Assembly (NCBI GenBank): GCA_048498035.1
Contig: JBEHYT010000021.1
Coordinates: 1-64,000, forward strand
DNA from: CADEDV01 sp048498035
GTDB lineage: Bacteria > Bacteroidota > Bacteroidia > Chitinophagales > Chitinophagaceae
Direction of reading: 5' to 3'
DNA: 64,000 bases
Translations under genes and position numbers: made by a program
The notes under the pieces: model-generated
The model's database searches: none
Seen by the model: the letters and a program-made list of their open reading frames with translations, nothing else
What the model was told of the DNA's origin: nothing
Part shown: positions 32,773 through 41,562 of the stretch, in pieces
How positions within the stretch are numbered: the stretch's first letter is position 1
Layout of the letters: each line of letters starts with the position of its first letter

Positions 32773-34809
32773 TTACCAGATCCTCGTCCGCAAACTATCC
32801 GGCAGATACATCGCATCACCCGGTTTTATGTCAAACGCACTGTAAAATTCCTCTACATTCATAAACGGCCCAATTACCCGATACTGCGCAGGAGAGTGCA
32901 CATCACTCAACAATTGGTTACGCAACTGCTCATCGCGCGCATGGCCCAGCCATCCCAATGCATAACCCAGGAAATACCGCTGCAGCGGCGTCATACCATT
33001 GATCTTTTCACCCTTCTTGTATTCATCCGTTTGCTTAAATGCTTCCAGCCCCAACAGGATACCGCCAAGATCAGCAATGTTTTCTCCCAACGTTGCCTTG
33101 CCATTGATATGATACCCTGGCACCGGTTCAAATTTATTAAACTCGTTTACCATCACCTGGGAACGTTTGTTGAACTCTTCCTCATCCGCTTTCGTCCACC
33201 AGCTTACCAAATTGCCCTTCGCATCAAACTGGCGGCCCTCATCATCAAAACCATGTGTAATCTCATGACCAATAGTGGAAGCACCGGCATAGCCATACAC
33301 AATCGCATCATCCAGGTCTTCGTCGCGCATACCAGGCACCGTAAAGATTCCGGCCGGCAACACAATCTCATTATTTGAAGGATTGTAATACGCGTTATAC
33401 GTTTGTGGGTACATATCCCACTCATCGCGATCAACCGGTTTGCCCAGCTTGTTTACATTGTAATTATGCCAGAACGTATTCGCATTCACCAGGTTTTTCA
33501 CCAGGCTTTCCCGCGAAATATTCATCCCTGAAAAATCTTTCCATTTGTCGGGATAACCCACTTTCTTACGAATAGCAGCAAGCTTTACATACGCCTTTTG
33601 CTTGGTGCTGTCGCTCATCCAGGTCAGTTGCCCGATGCGATCTTTCAGTGCGCCGCGAATCGCCTCTACCAGGTCTTCATAGCGCTTTTTGGCCTTTTCA
33701 TTGAAGTATTCCTTTACATACAGTTGTCCCAGCAATTCACCCATCTCGCTTTCTTCCAATCGTATCATCCGCTTCCAGCGCACCTTCCGTTCTTTAGCAC
33801 CATTGAGCAATTTGCTAAAATTAAAAGAAGCCACACCATACGCATCCGGTAGTGCCGGCGCAAAATCAGAGAGCAGGTTAAAACGCACATAGGCCTTCCA
33901 ATCGGCAATGGGAGTAGTGGTCAACTCCTTATCCAGCGCTTTGAAAAATTCCGGCTGACCTACAATCACCGAATCCACATGCCTGATCCCGGTAATATCG
34001 AGGAACCGTGTCCAGTCGATCGCCGGCGCCAGTTTCGGCAATTCCGTTAATGCCATTTTATTATAGTTCCGGTAGGGATCACGCAGATCTTCCAACTTGC
34101 GACTGGCCGTAGCCAGGCGTGTTTCCATCGCCAAAATATGCTCGGCAGACGTCTTTGCCGCCGCCGCATCATCACCCGCAAGCGTAAACAGTGTAGTGAT
34201 ATAATCAACATATCCTTTCCGGATAGCGACCGTGTTGCTGTCATTTTTAAAATAATACTCGCGTTCCGGTAAGCCCAAACCGCCCTGCCAAAGCTTAAAG
34301 GCCATCACATCACTATTCTTGTCGTCTTGTGTTACGTAGTCGCCAAACAGGGTAGAAGAGCCAATGCTTTTTAATTCCGCCACCGTTGCCACCAGGCTTT
34401 TAGTGTCGTTAATGGCATTCACCTTATCCAGGTACGGCTGTAATGGTTTTAGTCCATCCGCTTCGATTTTCGCTGAATCCATCGCCGTGGTCCAGAAATC
34501 GCCGATCTTTTGCTCGGGCGTTCCTTTGGCGGCGTTTGATTTGGCAGCATCTTCTGAAAGGGTTGTAAGCCGTTTCAAATTTTCATTGATCACCAGGTTG
34601 CCAATTCCCCAGGCGCTTTCATCACCCGGAATTGCATTGTTTTTGATCCATCCGCCGTTGGCGTAAAGAAAAATGTCTTTACCCGGACTAACGGTGCTAT
34701 CGATGTTTTCTGCAAGAACATCCCGCTTCGCCGTTGTTTCTGATTGGGTTTGGCAAGCCATGTTAATCAGGGCAAGCAAAGCCGGGAGATAAATGGGCTT
34801 CAATTTCAT
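32773..34809 (-). CDS. M13-family metallopeptidase (neprilysin/PepO type), lipoprotein
   Basis: 678 aa. The N-terminus MKLKPIYLPALLALINMAC is a lipoprotein signal. The zinc site is H515-E516-x-x-H519 in TIGHEITHGFDD, with the third ligand E576 in LGENIADLGG. NAYYNPSNNEIVLPAGI is the substrate-binding strand of M13 enzymes, and the C-terminal VIGPFMNVEEFYSAFDIKPGD is typical. The size fits the family (about 670-700 aa). It degrades oligopeptides at the cell envelope. Monocistronic, with its own terminator. Confidence 0.95.
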   Translation of the reverse strand: MKLKPIYLPALLALINMACQTQSETTAKRDVLAENIDSTVSPGKDIFLYANGGWIKNNAIPGDESAWGIGNLVINENLKRLTTLSEDAAKSNAAKGTPEQKIGDFWTTAMDSAKIEADGLKPLQPYLDKVNAINDTKSLVATVAELKSIGSSTLFGDYVTQDDKNSDVMAFKLWQGGLGLPEREYYFKNDSNTVAIRKGYVDYITTLFTLAGDDAAAAKTSAEHILAMETRLATASRKLEDLRDPYRNYNKMALTELPKLAPAIDWTRFLDITGIRHVDSVIVGQPEFFKALDKELTTTPIADWKAYVRFNLLSDFAPALPDAYGVASFNFSKLLNGAKERKVRWKRMIRLEESEMGELLGQLYVKEYFNEKAKKRYEDLVEAIRGALKDRIGQLTWMSDSTKQKAYVKLAAIRKKVGYPDKWKDFSGMNISRESLVKNLVNANTFWHNYNVNKLGKPVDRDEWDMYPQTYNAYYNPSNNEIVLPAGIFTVPGMRDEDLDDAIVYGYAGASTIGHEITHGFDDEGRQFDAKGNLVSWWTKADEEEFNKRSQVMVNEFNKFEPVPGYHINGKATLGENIADLGGILLGLEAFKQTDEYKKGEKINGMTPLQRYFLGYALGWLGHARDEQLRNQLLSDVHSPAQYRVIGPFMNVEEFYSAFDIKPGDAMYLPDSLRTRIW

Positions 34810-35009
34810 ATTAAAATGATTTTCTCCGCTAAAAATAGCCGAAATACGGGTTGCCTGTTAAAAAAATGTGACCAACGGGCTCATAACCCGCACATACTCA
34901 ATACCCGTTTTTTTCGTTTAAAAGCAGTAACCAGTATCCCAAACCCGCCCGTTCCCTGGTAAACCCCTCGAATTTTATTGATTTTTAACGCCAACCGCAA
35001 GCACGGCCT

Positions 35010-35017
35010 TAAATTTG
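35010..35017 (+). promoter_or_regulatory. -7 element before the beta-barrel gene
   Basis: TAAATTTG, 26 bp before the ATG at 35044. The nearest TTG (34978-34980) is too far for a good -33. Confidence 0.4.
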
Positions 35018-35043
35018 CTGAAGGAAGGCAACAAGCAAAACGC

Positions 35044-35895
35044 ATGCGCAAAACAACATTCATCCTCGTGTTCCTGGCAATCAGTGCAACTGTTTTTGCC
35101 CAGAATCTTCATATTGGCGTTTTTGGCGGACTGGCAGCCTATAACGGCGACCTGACCGATAAATGGTACCCGAAAAAGGTCTCCAACGGCGTCATTGGTA
35201 TTTCAGCGGGTTATGAACTCACCGACCAGTTTATGATCCGTGCGGGTATTAATTACGCGATAGTAGGCGGCGCCGACCGTTTTAGCGATAAACCAGACCT
35301 GGTAGCCAGGAATTTATCTTTTGAGACTAAGTTGTTAGAATTTGAGACGGTTGGGGAATATTCAATTTTCAACCTGTATGAGCAGCGCGTGTCGCCATTT
35401 CTTATGGCAGGCCTGTCTGTCTATCATTTCAATCCCTACGCCTTCAACGGCAGCACGCAAAAGATCTTCCTGCATGACCTGAGTACCGAAGGACAGGGTA
35501 TCAGCGGTTACCCGGGCCGTCCTTACAAACTCACTCAATTTGCAATCCCCTTTGGCGGCGGTGTTAAATTCGCCGTCAACGACAATATCCGCGTTAGTCT
35601 TGAACTGGGCATGCGCAAGCTCTTCACCGATTACCTGGATGATGTAAGCGGCAACTATGCCGATCCCGCAGACTTGCTGGCGGCAAAAGGACAACTTGCC
35701 GTTGACATGTCGTACCGTGGTGATGAAGTAGCGGGTGGCAATCCAACCTATCCCACCAAAGGCGCGCAGCGCGGCAGTCCGAAAAGCAAAGACTTCTATT
35801 ACTTCACCGGGCTGCGGCTCACGTACCGCCTCGGCGGAGCAGCAAATGGTGGCGGACGCAAAAGCCGTATGGGTTGTCCTACCAACGTTTACTAA
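35044..35895 (+). CDS. Outer-membrane beta-barrel protein, DUF6089-like
   Basis: 283 aa with signal peptide MRKTTFILVFLAISATVFAQ. The mature part starts NLHIGVFGGLAAYNGDLTDK, as in Bacteroidota DUF6089 proteins, and continues with alternating hydrophobic strands, GGGVKFAVNDNIRVSLELG and a terminal strand FTGLRLTYRLGG. An extra basic tail with a Cys (SRMGCPTNVY) follows the last strand. Probably an outer-membrane or periplasmic barrel with a structural role. The start at 35044 is chosen because it begins the signal peptide and fits the -7 element. Confidence 0.82.
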   Translation: MRKTTFILVFLAISATVFAQNLHIGVFGGLAAYNGDLTDKWYPKKVSNGVIGISAGYELTDQFMIRAGINYAIVGGADRFSDKPDLVARNLSFETKLLEFETVGEYSIFNLYEQRVSPFLMAGLSVYHFNPYAFNGSTQKIFLHDLSTEGQGISGYPGRPYKLTQFAIPFGGGVKFAVNDNIRVSLELGMRKLFTDYLDDVSGNYADPADLLAAKGQLAVDMSYRGDEVAGGNPTYPTKGAQRGSPKSKDFYYFTGLRLTYRLGGAANGGGRKSRMGCPTNVY

Positions 35896-35926
35896 GCCAC
35901 GTAGCAGCATTCTAACGTCCTTTCGG

Positions 35927-35934
35927 TAAATTTG
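35927..35934 (+). promoter_or_regulatory. -7 element before the UbiD-family gene
   Basis: TAAATTTG, 35 bp before the ATG at 35970. No clear -33. Confidence 0.4.
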
Positions 35935-35969
35935 CAGTTGGCGGTCACAGAAGGCCGCCATACTTTGAA

Positions 35970-37895
35970 ATGGCGTGGAAAAATCAGGCACAATTTATAC
36001 AGGCGTTGGAAGAAGCGGGTGAGCTGGTTCGTATCAAGACCTACGTAAATCCAAAGCTGGAAATAGCAGAAATAACGGATCGCATCAGTAAATCAGGCGG
36101 TGGCGGCAAAGCGCTGCTGTTTGAAAATACAGGATTCAACTTTCCCGTGCTGATGAATGCCTACGGCAGCGAAAAGCGGATGTGCATGGCGCTGGGTGTG
36201 CAACACCTAGATGATGTGGCCCATGCCATTGAAGATATCTTCAAAATGCTGGCTGCGCCGAAAGAAAATATCATCGACAAATTGAAATTGCTTCCCCGGC
36301 TGGGTGAATTTGCCAGTTGGATGCCAAAAGTAAAAAAGGGCAGGGGCGAATGCCAGGAAGTAATAATGACGAACCCGGACATTACACAACTGCCGGTGAT
36401 AACATGCTGGCCCAAAGACGGCGGCCCCTTTGTAACGCTTCCCGTAATTCATACCAAAGATCCCGAAAGCCAGTCGCGCAATGTAGGCATGTACCGAATG
36501 CAGGTTTTTGGACCCACACTTACAGGAATGCACTGGCACAAACACAAAGTATCAGCAAAACATTTTGCAGCCTATAAAAAAGCAGGGAAAAGGATGCCGG
36601 TGGCTGTCGCCCTCGGTGGTGATCCCGTATATGCCTATTCCGCCACCGCACCGCTTCCTGAGAATGTGGATGAATATATGCTGGCAGGCTTCCTGCGCCG
36701 GAAAAAAGTTGAACTGGTAAAATGTATCACGCAGCCCGACATTGAAGTGCCTGCTGACGCAGACTTTATCATCGAAGGCTATGTAGATCCTAATGACGAA
36801 TTGATCTGGGAAGGTCCTTTCGGCGACCATACCGGTTACTATTCATTGCCCGACTGGTACCCGCGTTTTCACATTACCGCCATTACGCATCGGCGAAATG
36901 CGGTTTATCCCGCTACCATCGTGGGCATTCCACCCCAGGAAGACGCGTGGCTGGGCAAAGCAACCGAACGGATTTTCCTGGCACCTATTAAAATGACGAT
37001 GATTCCCGAGATCATGGACATGGATATGCCGATAGAAGGCGTATTTCACAACCTGGTGATTGCACAGATCCGGAAAGAATATGCCGGGCAGGGACAAAAA
37101 GTGATGAATGCCATGTGGGGCGCAGGACAAATGATGTTCAATAAGATACTGGTGGTGGCTGATGAGGGCACACATATCCAGGATTACAAATCGCTGGCGC
37201 AATACGTTTTTAAAAACCTCGATCCGGCTTCGGATATTTATTTCTCTTCCGGTCCCATGGATGTACTGGACCACAGTTGTAGCAAACTTGGTTTTGGCGG
37301 CAAAATGTGTATCGACGGTACGCATAAATCACCGGAGGAGCAGGATGAAAATGCGGCGGTGCTGGAACCGCAATTGCCGCTGCAGGCAACAAAGCTGTTG
37401 GAGCAATTCCCTGAAATCAAGGCGATCAACGGCAGCCTGCTGGAGCTGCATATTCCATGCATCCTTGTGTCTGTGAAAAAGGACCGCAAAGGACATATCC
37501 GCGAACTACACCGGGCGCTGGCTGCCCGCCCGGAAATTGAAGGCATTAAAATGATCCTTTATGTAGAACATACCGTGGATCCGCAAGATCTCCCCACGGC
37601 GCTATGGCGTTTTTGCAATAACCTGGATCCAAAGCGGGACTACGAACTCTATAAAGGCGACGCGGGCAGGCAACCCGGTAAAACGTTCTCCTGTATGGGA
37701 CTGGATGGTACCCGGAAGACAAAGGAGCTGGACAACTTCCAGCGCGACTGGCCGAATATTATTGTTGCAGATGAACAAACAATTGCGGCCGTGGATGCCA
37801 AATGGGGTGAGCTGGGACTTGGTGCATTTCTGCCGTCGCCCTCGCTTAAATTCCGGGATCAGTTGTATGGAGAAGAAGCTGCGGTGCAGGACTAA
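35970..37895 (+). CDS. UbiD-family decarboxylase, menaquinone-biosynthesis type
   Basis: The 641-aa protein is a long UbiD homologue. FIQALEEAGELVRI opens it, SRNVGMYRMQVFGP is the prenyl-FMN/Mg site, and LIWEGPFGDHTGYYS with the active-site Glu region, HRRNAVYPATIVGIPPQEDAW and SDIYFSSGPMDVLDHS follow. UbiD enzymes use prenylated FMN to decarboxylate aromatic acids; this long form is annotated in Bacteroidota as the menaquinone-pathway decarboxylase. Substrate remains an inference. It has no signal peptide. A GTG-started ATP-grasp gene follows by 15 bp. Confidence 0.9.
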   Translation: MAWKNQAQFIQALEEAGELVRIKTYVNPKLEIAEITDRISKSGGGGKALLFENTGFNFPVLMNAYGSEKRMCMALGVQHLDDVAHAIEDIFKMLAAPKENIIDKLKLLPRLGEFASWMPKVKKGRGECQEVIMTNPDITQLPVITCWPKDGGPFVTLPVIHTKDPESQSRNVGMYRMQVFGPTLTGMHWHKHKVSAKHFAAYKKAGKRMPVAVALGGDPVYAYSATAPLPENVDEYMLAGFLRRKKVELVKCITQPDIEVPADADFIIEGYVDPNDELIWEGPFGDHTGYYSLPDWYPRFHITAITHRRNAVYPATIVGIPPQEDAWLGKATERIFLAPIKMTMIPEIMDMDMPIEGVFHNLVIAQIRKEYAGQGQKVMNAMWGAGQMMFNKILVVADEGTHIQDYKSLAQYVFKNLDPASDIYFSSGPMDVLDHSCSKLGFGGKMCIDGTHKSPEEQDENAAVLEPQLPLQATKLLEQFPEIKAINGSLLELHIPCILVSVKKDRKGHIRELHRALAARPEIEGIKMILYVEHTVDPQDLPTALWRFCNNLDPKRDYELYKGDAGRQPGKTFSCMGLDGTRKTKELDNFQRDWPNIIVADEQTIAAVDAKWGELGLGAFLPSPSLKFRDQLYGEEAAVQD

Positions 37896-37910
37896 TCTTA
37901 TATTTGACAG

Positions 37911-38960
37911 GTGAGGTCTTCCTATCATATTCTGATGACGGGCGGCGGTGCGCCGGGTGCTGCGGGTATTCTGCATTGCCTTCAACAGGATGCGTTGTGG
38001 AAAGTTTCGGTTGCTGATGCGAATGCAACTGCAGTAGGCCGCTTTCTTGGCTACCCGTTTTTTCAAATTCCCTACGGGGATGATCCGGGATTTGTTCCTG
38101 CACTGCTGCAAATATGCAGGGAGCAGCAAATTGACCTGGTGCTGCCATTGGTAACCCGGGAATTGACGGTGTTGGCCAACCATCGGGTGGCATTTCAACA
38201 GGCAGGGGTGCAATTGCCTGTTTCTTCAGCCGCTTCGCTCGAAATTGCAAATGACAAGGGGAAACTATACCAGTTTTTGCAATGGCGTGATTTTCCGTTG
38301 CCGGCGTTCCGGATCGTGGAAACGGTAGATCAATTTTGCGAGGCCGTGGAAGAACTTGGTTTTCCTGGCCGACCGGTGTGTTTTAAACCCACACAATCCA
38401 ACGGTAGCCGGGGATTTCGCGTCATGGATGCGAACCTGGACGAAACCGAATGGCTGTTTCGGCAAAAACCAAGTTCAACCTATATCAGTTATGCTGATGC
38501 ACGTCGGATATTGGAAGCAGCTCCTTTTCCGGAGTTGCTGATGAGTGAATATTTGCCAGGTGCAGAGTATTCGGCCGATTGCCTGGCCCACCATGGAGAA
38601 ATGAAGATTTGTTTGCCGCGGCTGCGCGGAAAAATGGTCAACGGTATTTCAGTGGCCGGTCATTTTGTAAAAAATGAGACTATTATCGCCGGCGCTGAAC
38701 GAATTATCCGGGAATTGCAATTGCATGGCAATATCGGGTTGCAGTTCAGGGAAAATGAGCAGGGAGAACCGCTGCTATTGGAAATCAATCCGCGGGTACA
38801 GGGCAGCATTTCAACGGCGCTGGGCGCCGGTGTTAATTTACCCGATTGGTGTTTGCGCCAGGAACTGAACCTGCCTGTGGCAACCGATGTACCCGTAATA
38901 AACTGGAACACGCATTTTATTCGATATTGGAGCGACGCCTTTTATGCTAACAAACCTTAA
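37911..38960 (+). CDS. ATP-grasp enzyme (CarB/PylC-like)
   Basis: 349 aa. The N-terminal domain (HILMTGGGAPGAAGILHCL) is a nucleotide-binding fold like the pre-ATP-grasp domain of PylC/CarB. The ATP-grasp domain has VCFKPTQSNGSRGFRVMD (phosphate-binding loop), LLMSEYLPGAEYSADCLA and LLLEINPRVQGS, with the Mg-binding E-x-N-P-R. Such enzymes ligate a carboxylate to an amine or thiol with ATP. The substrate is unknown. It begins at a GTG, 15 bp after the UbiD gene; the next ATG (37935) would cut into the first strand. The TraB/GumN gene follows by 22 bp, so this is a three-gene unit. Confidence 0.8.
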   Translation: MRSSYHILMTGGGAPGAAGILHCLQQDALWKVSVADANATAVGRFLGYPFFQIPYGDDPGFVPALLQICREQQIDLVLPLVTRELTVLANHRVAFQQAGVQLPVSSAASLEIANDKGKLYQFLQWRDFPLPAFRIVETVDQFCEAVEELGFPGRPVCFKPTQSNGSRGFRVMDANLDETEWLFRQKPSSTYISYADARRILEAAPFPELLMSEYLPGAEYSADCLAHHGEMKICLPRLRGKMVNGISVAGHFVKNETIIAGAERIIRELQLHGNIGLQFRENEQGEPLLLEINPRVQGSISTALGAGVNLPDWCLRQELNLPVATDVPVINWNTHFIRYWSDAFYANKP

Positions 38961-38982
38961 ACGCTTTATTAATACAACAAGT

Positions 38983-39906
38983 ATGAAACAATTCAGTCTT
39001 GGCATTTTACTGGGAATGATGACCCTTAGTGGCTGTGCGCAGAAAGACAATTCACCCAAACCGATTTCCTCCAACAACACGCTGCTGTGGAAGATCAGCG
39101 GTAATGGTTTGTCTAAGCCGTCCTACCTGTTTGGTACCATTCACATGATCTGCTCTGAGGATGCCGTGCTGAGCACGAATATGAAAAACGCTATCCGCAA
39201 TGCGGATGATGTGTACCTGGAAGTGGATATGGACAATATGATGGAAATGATGAGTGTGATGATGAAAATGAAGATGAATAACGACACCACTCTGCATGAC
39301 CTCCTCAGTGAAGCAGACTACAAGAAGGTGAAAGATTATTTTGAATCACATAGTTCGCTCATTCCTTTTTCAATGCTGGAAACCTTTAAACCTATCATGG
39401 CAGCCTCCACACTTGAATCTGCGGATCTTCCTTGTGAATCATCATCGGCTATGGAACAGGTGATCATGGAAGAAGCAAAAGCAAATAATAAAGAGATCAA
39501 GGGATTGGAGAGTATGAGTTTCCAGGCAGGTATACTGGACAGCATTCCTTACAAGGTGCAAGCGGAAGAACTGGTAAAATATGTGGATGATGCCGGAAAG
39601 GGTGCAGATACAACGCTTACACAGATGATGAGGGCTTACAAAAGCCAGGACCTGGATAAACTGGAGAAGATGATGATCCAGAGTGATGCCGGTATTTCAA
39701 GTTTCACGGATATTTTATTGTACCAGCGGAATGAAAAATGGGTGAAAGAATTAAAGGCACTGCTGCCCGGCAAATCATTGGTAATTGCAGTAGGGGCGGG
39801 GCACCTTCCGGGTGATCGTGGTGTGATTGAACTGCTGAAAAAAGCTGGTTATACGGTAGAGCCGATTGATAATACGGTAAAAAAATCCGCTGGAACGGAG
39901 ATTTGA
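38983..39906 (+). CDS. TraB/GumN family lipoprotein
   Basis: 307 aa. MKQFSLGILLGMMTLSGC is a lipoprotein signal with lipobox LSG-C. The domain begins LWKISGNGLSKPSYLFGTIHM, the hallmark opening of TraB/GumN (TIKI-related) proteins, and ends VIAVGAGHLPGDRGVIELL with the second conserved G-x-x-H. A Met-rich helix (MDNMMEMMSVMMKMKM) lies around residue 90. The fold is related to metal-dependent proteases (TIKI) and may be a peptidase. An in-frame upstream start at 38944 overlaps the preceding gene and is rejected. Confidence 0.88.
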   Translation: MKQFSLGILLGMMTLSGCAQKDNSPKPISSNNTLLWKISGNGLSKPSYLFGTIHMICSEDAVLSTNMKNAIRNADDVYLEVDMDNMMEMMSVMMKMKMNNDTTLHDLLSEADYKKVKDYFESHSSLIPFSMLETFKPIMAASTLESADLPCESSSAMEQVIMEEAKANNKEIKGLESMSFQAGILDSIPYKVQAEELVKYVDDAGKGADTTLTQMMRAYKSQDLDKLEKMMIQSDAGISSFTDILLYQRNEKWVKELKALLPGKSLVIAVGAGHLPGDRGVIELLKKAGYTVEPIDNTVKKSAGTEI

Positions 39907-39916
39907 TCTTTCCTTT

Positions 39917-39944
39917 CTAACCCCTGGTTTAAACCAGGGGTTAG
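39917..39944. terminator. Perfect 28-bp palindrome between convergent genes
   Basis: CTAACCCCTGGTTT followed by AAACCAGGGGTTAG is a perfect 14-bp inverted repeat with no loop, extendable by CTTT/AAAG. It sits 10 bp after the TraB/GumN stop and 16 bp before the ndk stop. It has no clean T-run on either strand, so it may be a transcription-stopping hairpin for both genes or a protein-binding site. Confidence 0.55.
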
Positions 39945-39960
39945 AAAAAGAAAGAGAATT

Positions 39961-40377
39961 TTAGAACTGCTCAAGCCCGGAGAACATAAAATCTCCTTCA
40001 ATCTTCGCGTTCTCGTCGCTATCGCTTCCATGTACAGCATTTTCACCTACAGAAGCTGCATACAGTTTGCGGATCGTATTGGCTTCCGCCTTGGCAGGAT
40101 CCGTAGCGCCAATCAGTTTGCGGAAATCTTCCACTGCATTTTCTTTCTCCAAAATAGCCGCAACAATAGGTCCGGAACTCATGAATTCCACCAGCTCACC
40201 GTAAAAGGGGCGTTCTTTATGCACGGCATAGAATTCGCCGGCTTTTTCTGCTGATAATTTCAGCATCTTCATAGCCTTGATCGAAAAACCTTCTTTCAGG
40301 ATGCGGTCCAGGATCGCGCCGGCATGGCCGTTCTTAAAAGCGTCCGGTTTGATCATCGTAAATGTGCGATTGCCCAT
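39961..40377 (-). CDS. ndk: Nucleoside diphosphate kinase
   Basis: 138 aa, the normal family length. RTFTMIKPDAFKNGHAGAIL holds the N-terminal K-P-D motif, ERPFYGELVEFMSSGP the nucleotide-binding strand, and the phospho-accepting His116 is in AVHGSDSDENA. It transfers the gamma-phosphate from ATP to nucleoside diphosphates through phospho-His, in the cytoplasm. It stands alone with a -7 element at 40404-40411. Confidence 0.97.
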   Translation of the reverse strand: MGNRTFTMIKPDAFKNGHAGAILDRILKEGFSIKAMKMLKLSAEKAGEFYAVHKERPFYGELVEFMSSGPIVAAILEKENAVEDFRKLIGATDPAKAEANTIRKLYAASVGENAVHGSDSDENAKIEGDFMFSGLEQF

Positions 40378-40403
40378 ATAGTCGTTTGTTTGATTTTGCG
40401 GCG

Positions 40404-40411
40404 CAAAGGTA
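40404..40411 (-). promoter_or_regulatory. -7 element of ndk
   Basis: TACCTTTG on the minus strand, 26 bp before the ATG at 40377. No TTG at the -33 distance. Confidence 0.45.
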
Positions 40412-40522
40412 CGATAAACCTGGGAGTTCTGCCAGCCTCACCGGTATTTTATAGTTGATTTGCGAAAATCCTTCACAGCGCTTCCCGTTAAAACCGGTAT
40501 TTCCATACCTTCGCGGGTCTTT

Positions 40523-41530
40523 ATGCAACCGATCCAGGACATATTCCCGCAATTAACCCAACCGCGAAAGGTGGTCATCACCACCCACCAGAAACCGGAT
40601 GCCGATGCCATGGGTTCCAGCCAGGCGCTTCGGCAGTTCCTGGAGCAATTTGGCCACCAGGTAACTGTAATTTCCCCTACGAACTGGGCAGACTGGGTAG
40701 GATGGATGCCGGGCGCAGAACTGACACTGAACTACGAGCAGCAAAAACAGGAAGCCGATCGTATCCTTGACGAGGCAGACTGGCTGTTTTGCCTTGATTT
40801 CAATATTTTCCATCGCACCAAAACGATGACGGGGAAATTGCAATCGGTGCAATGCACCAAAATCCTGATCGATCACCACCGCGAACCCGATGAACCTTCA
40901 TTCAACTACGGGATCAGTGACACCGGTAAGAGTTCAACCTGTGAGATGATCTATGATTTTATCGTCAATTCCGGGCATGCCGACAAAATCACACTCGGTA
41001 TTGCAGAGTGTATCTATGCCGGGGTAATTGGCGATACCGGTTCGTTCCGTTTTGCATCAACGTCGGCCGCCGTGCACGCACTGGTTGCACGCTTGAAAGA
41101 AACAGGCCTTGAGCATTCACGGGTGCACGAAAAACTTTACGATAATTTTCTCGAAAACCGCCTCCGGTTCATTGGTCATGTACTGTTGCACCGCATGGAG
41201 GTTTTTTATGAATACAATACCGCGCTGATCGCGATACCGAAGTCAGACCTGCTTCGGTTCCATATCCGCACCGGCGATACGGAAGGATTGGTCAATTTTC
41301 CCCAGAGCATCCAGGGCATTAAGCTGGTAGCGCTGGTCATTGACCGCGATGAAGAAAGAAAATGGAGCTTCCGGAGCAAAGGCGATTTTGATTGTAATAC
41401 ATTTGCACGCACCTATTTTGAAGGTGGCGGGCATTTTAACGCAGCAGGCGGACGAAGCAGTGATTCACTGGAGAAAACGGTGGCGAAATTTAAAGAAGTG
41501 CTAAAGCAGAACGGGCAGCTGTTACAATAG
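40523..41530 (+). CDS. DHH-family phosphoesterase, NrnA-like
   Basis: 335 aa with the DHH/DHHA1 arrangement: THQKPDADAMGSSQAL (motif I), CLDFNIFHR (motif II), ILIDHHREPD (the DHH), and GVIGDTGSFRFAST with the metal Asp. The C-terminal DHHA1 part ends in the glycine-rich EGGGHFNAAGGRS. NrnA enzymes degrade nanoRNA (oligoribonucleotides) and/or dephosphorylate pAp in the cytoplasm. The start at 40523 follows a TACCTTCG variant of the -7 motif at 40506. The FKBP gene starts 32 bp after its stop. Confidence 0.9.
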   Translation: MQPIQDIFPQLTQPRKVVITTHQKPDADAMGSSQALRQFLEQFGHQVTVISPTNWADWVGWMPGAELTLNYEQQKQEADRILDEADWLFCLDFNIFHRTKTMTGKLQSVQCTKILIDHHREPDEPSFNYGISDTGKSSTCEMIYDFIVNSGHADKITLGIAECIYAGVIGDTGSFRFASTSAAVHALVARLKETGLEHSRVHEKLYDNFLENRLRFIGHVLLHRMEVFYEYNTALIAIPKSDLLRFHIRTGDTEGLVNFPQSIQGIKLVALVIDRDEERKWSFRSKGDFDCNTFARTYFEGGGHFNAAGGRSSDSLEKTVAKFKEVLKQNGQLLQ

Positions 41531-41562
41531 CCCGATGAATTAAAACATATATCAATTTCAAC

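Noticed and set aside
37911..38960. Carbamoyl-phosphate synthase large subunit
   Set aside because: Only one ATP-grasp domain and 349 aa; it is a stand-alone ATP-grasp enzyme with a CarB/PylC-like fold.
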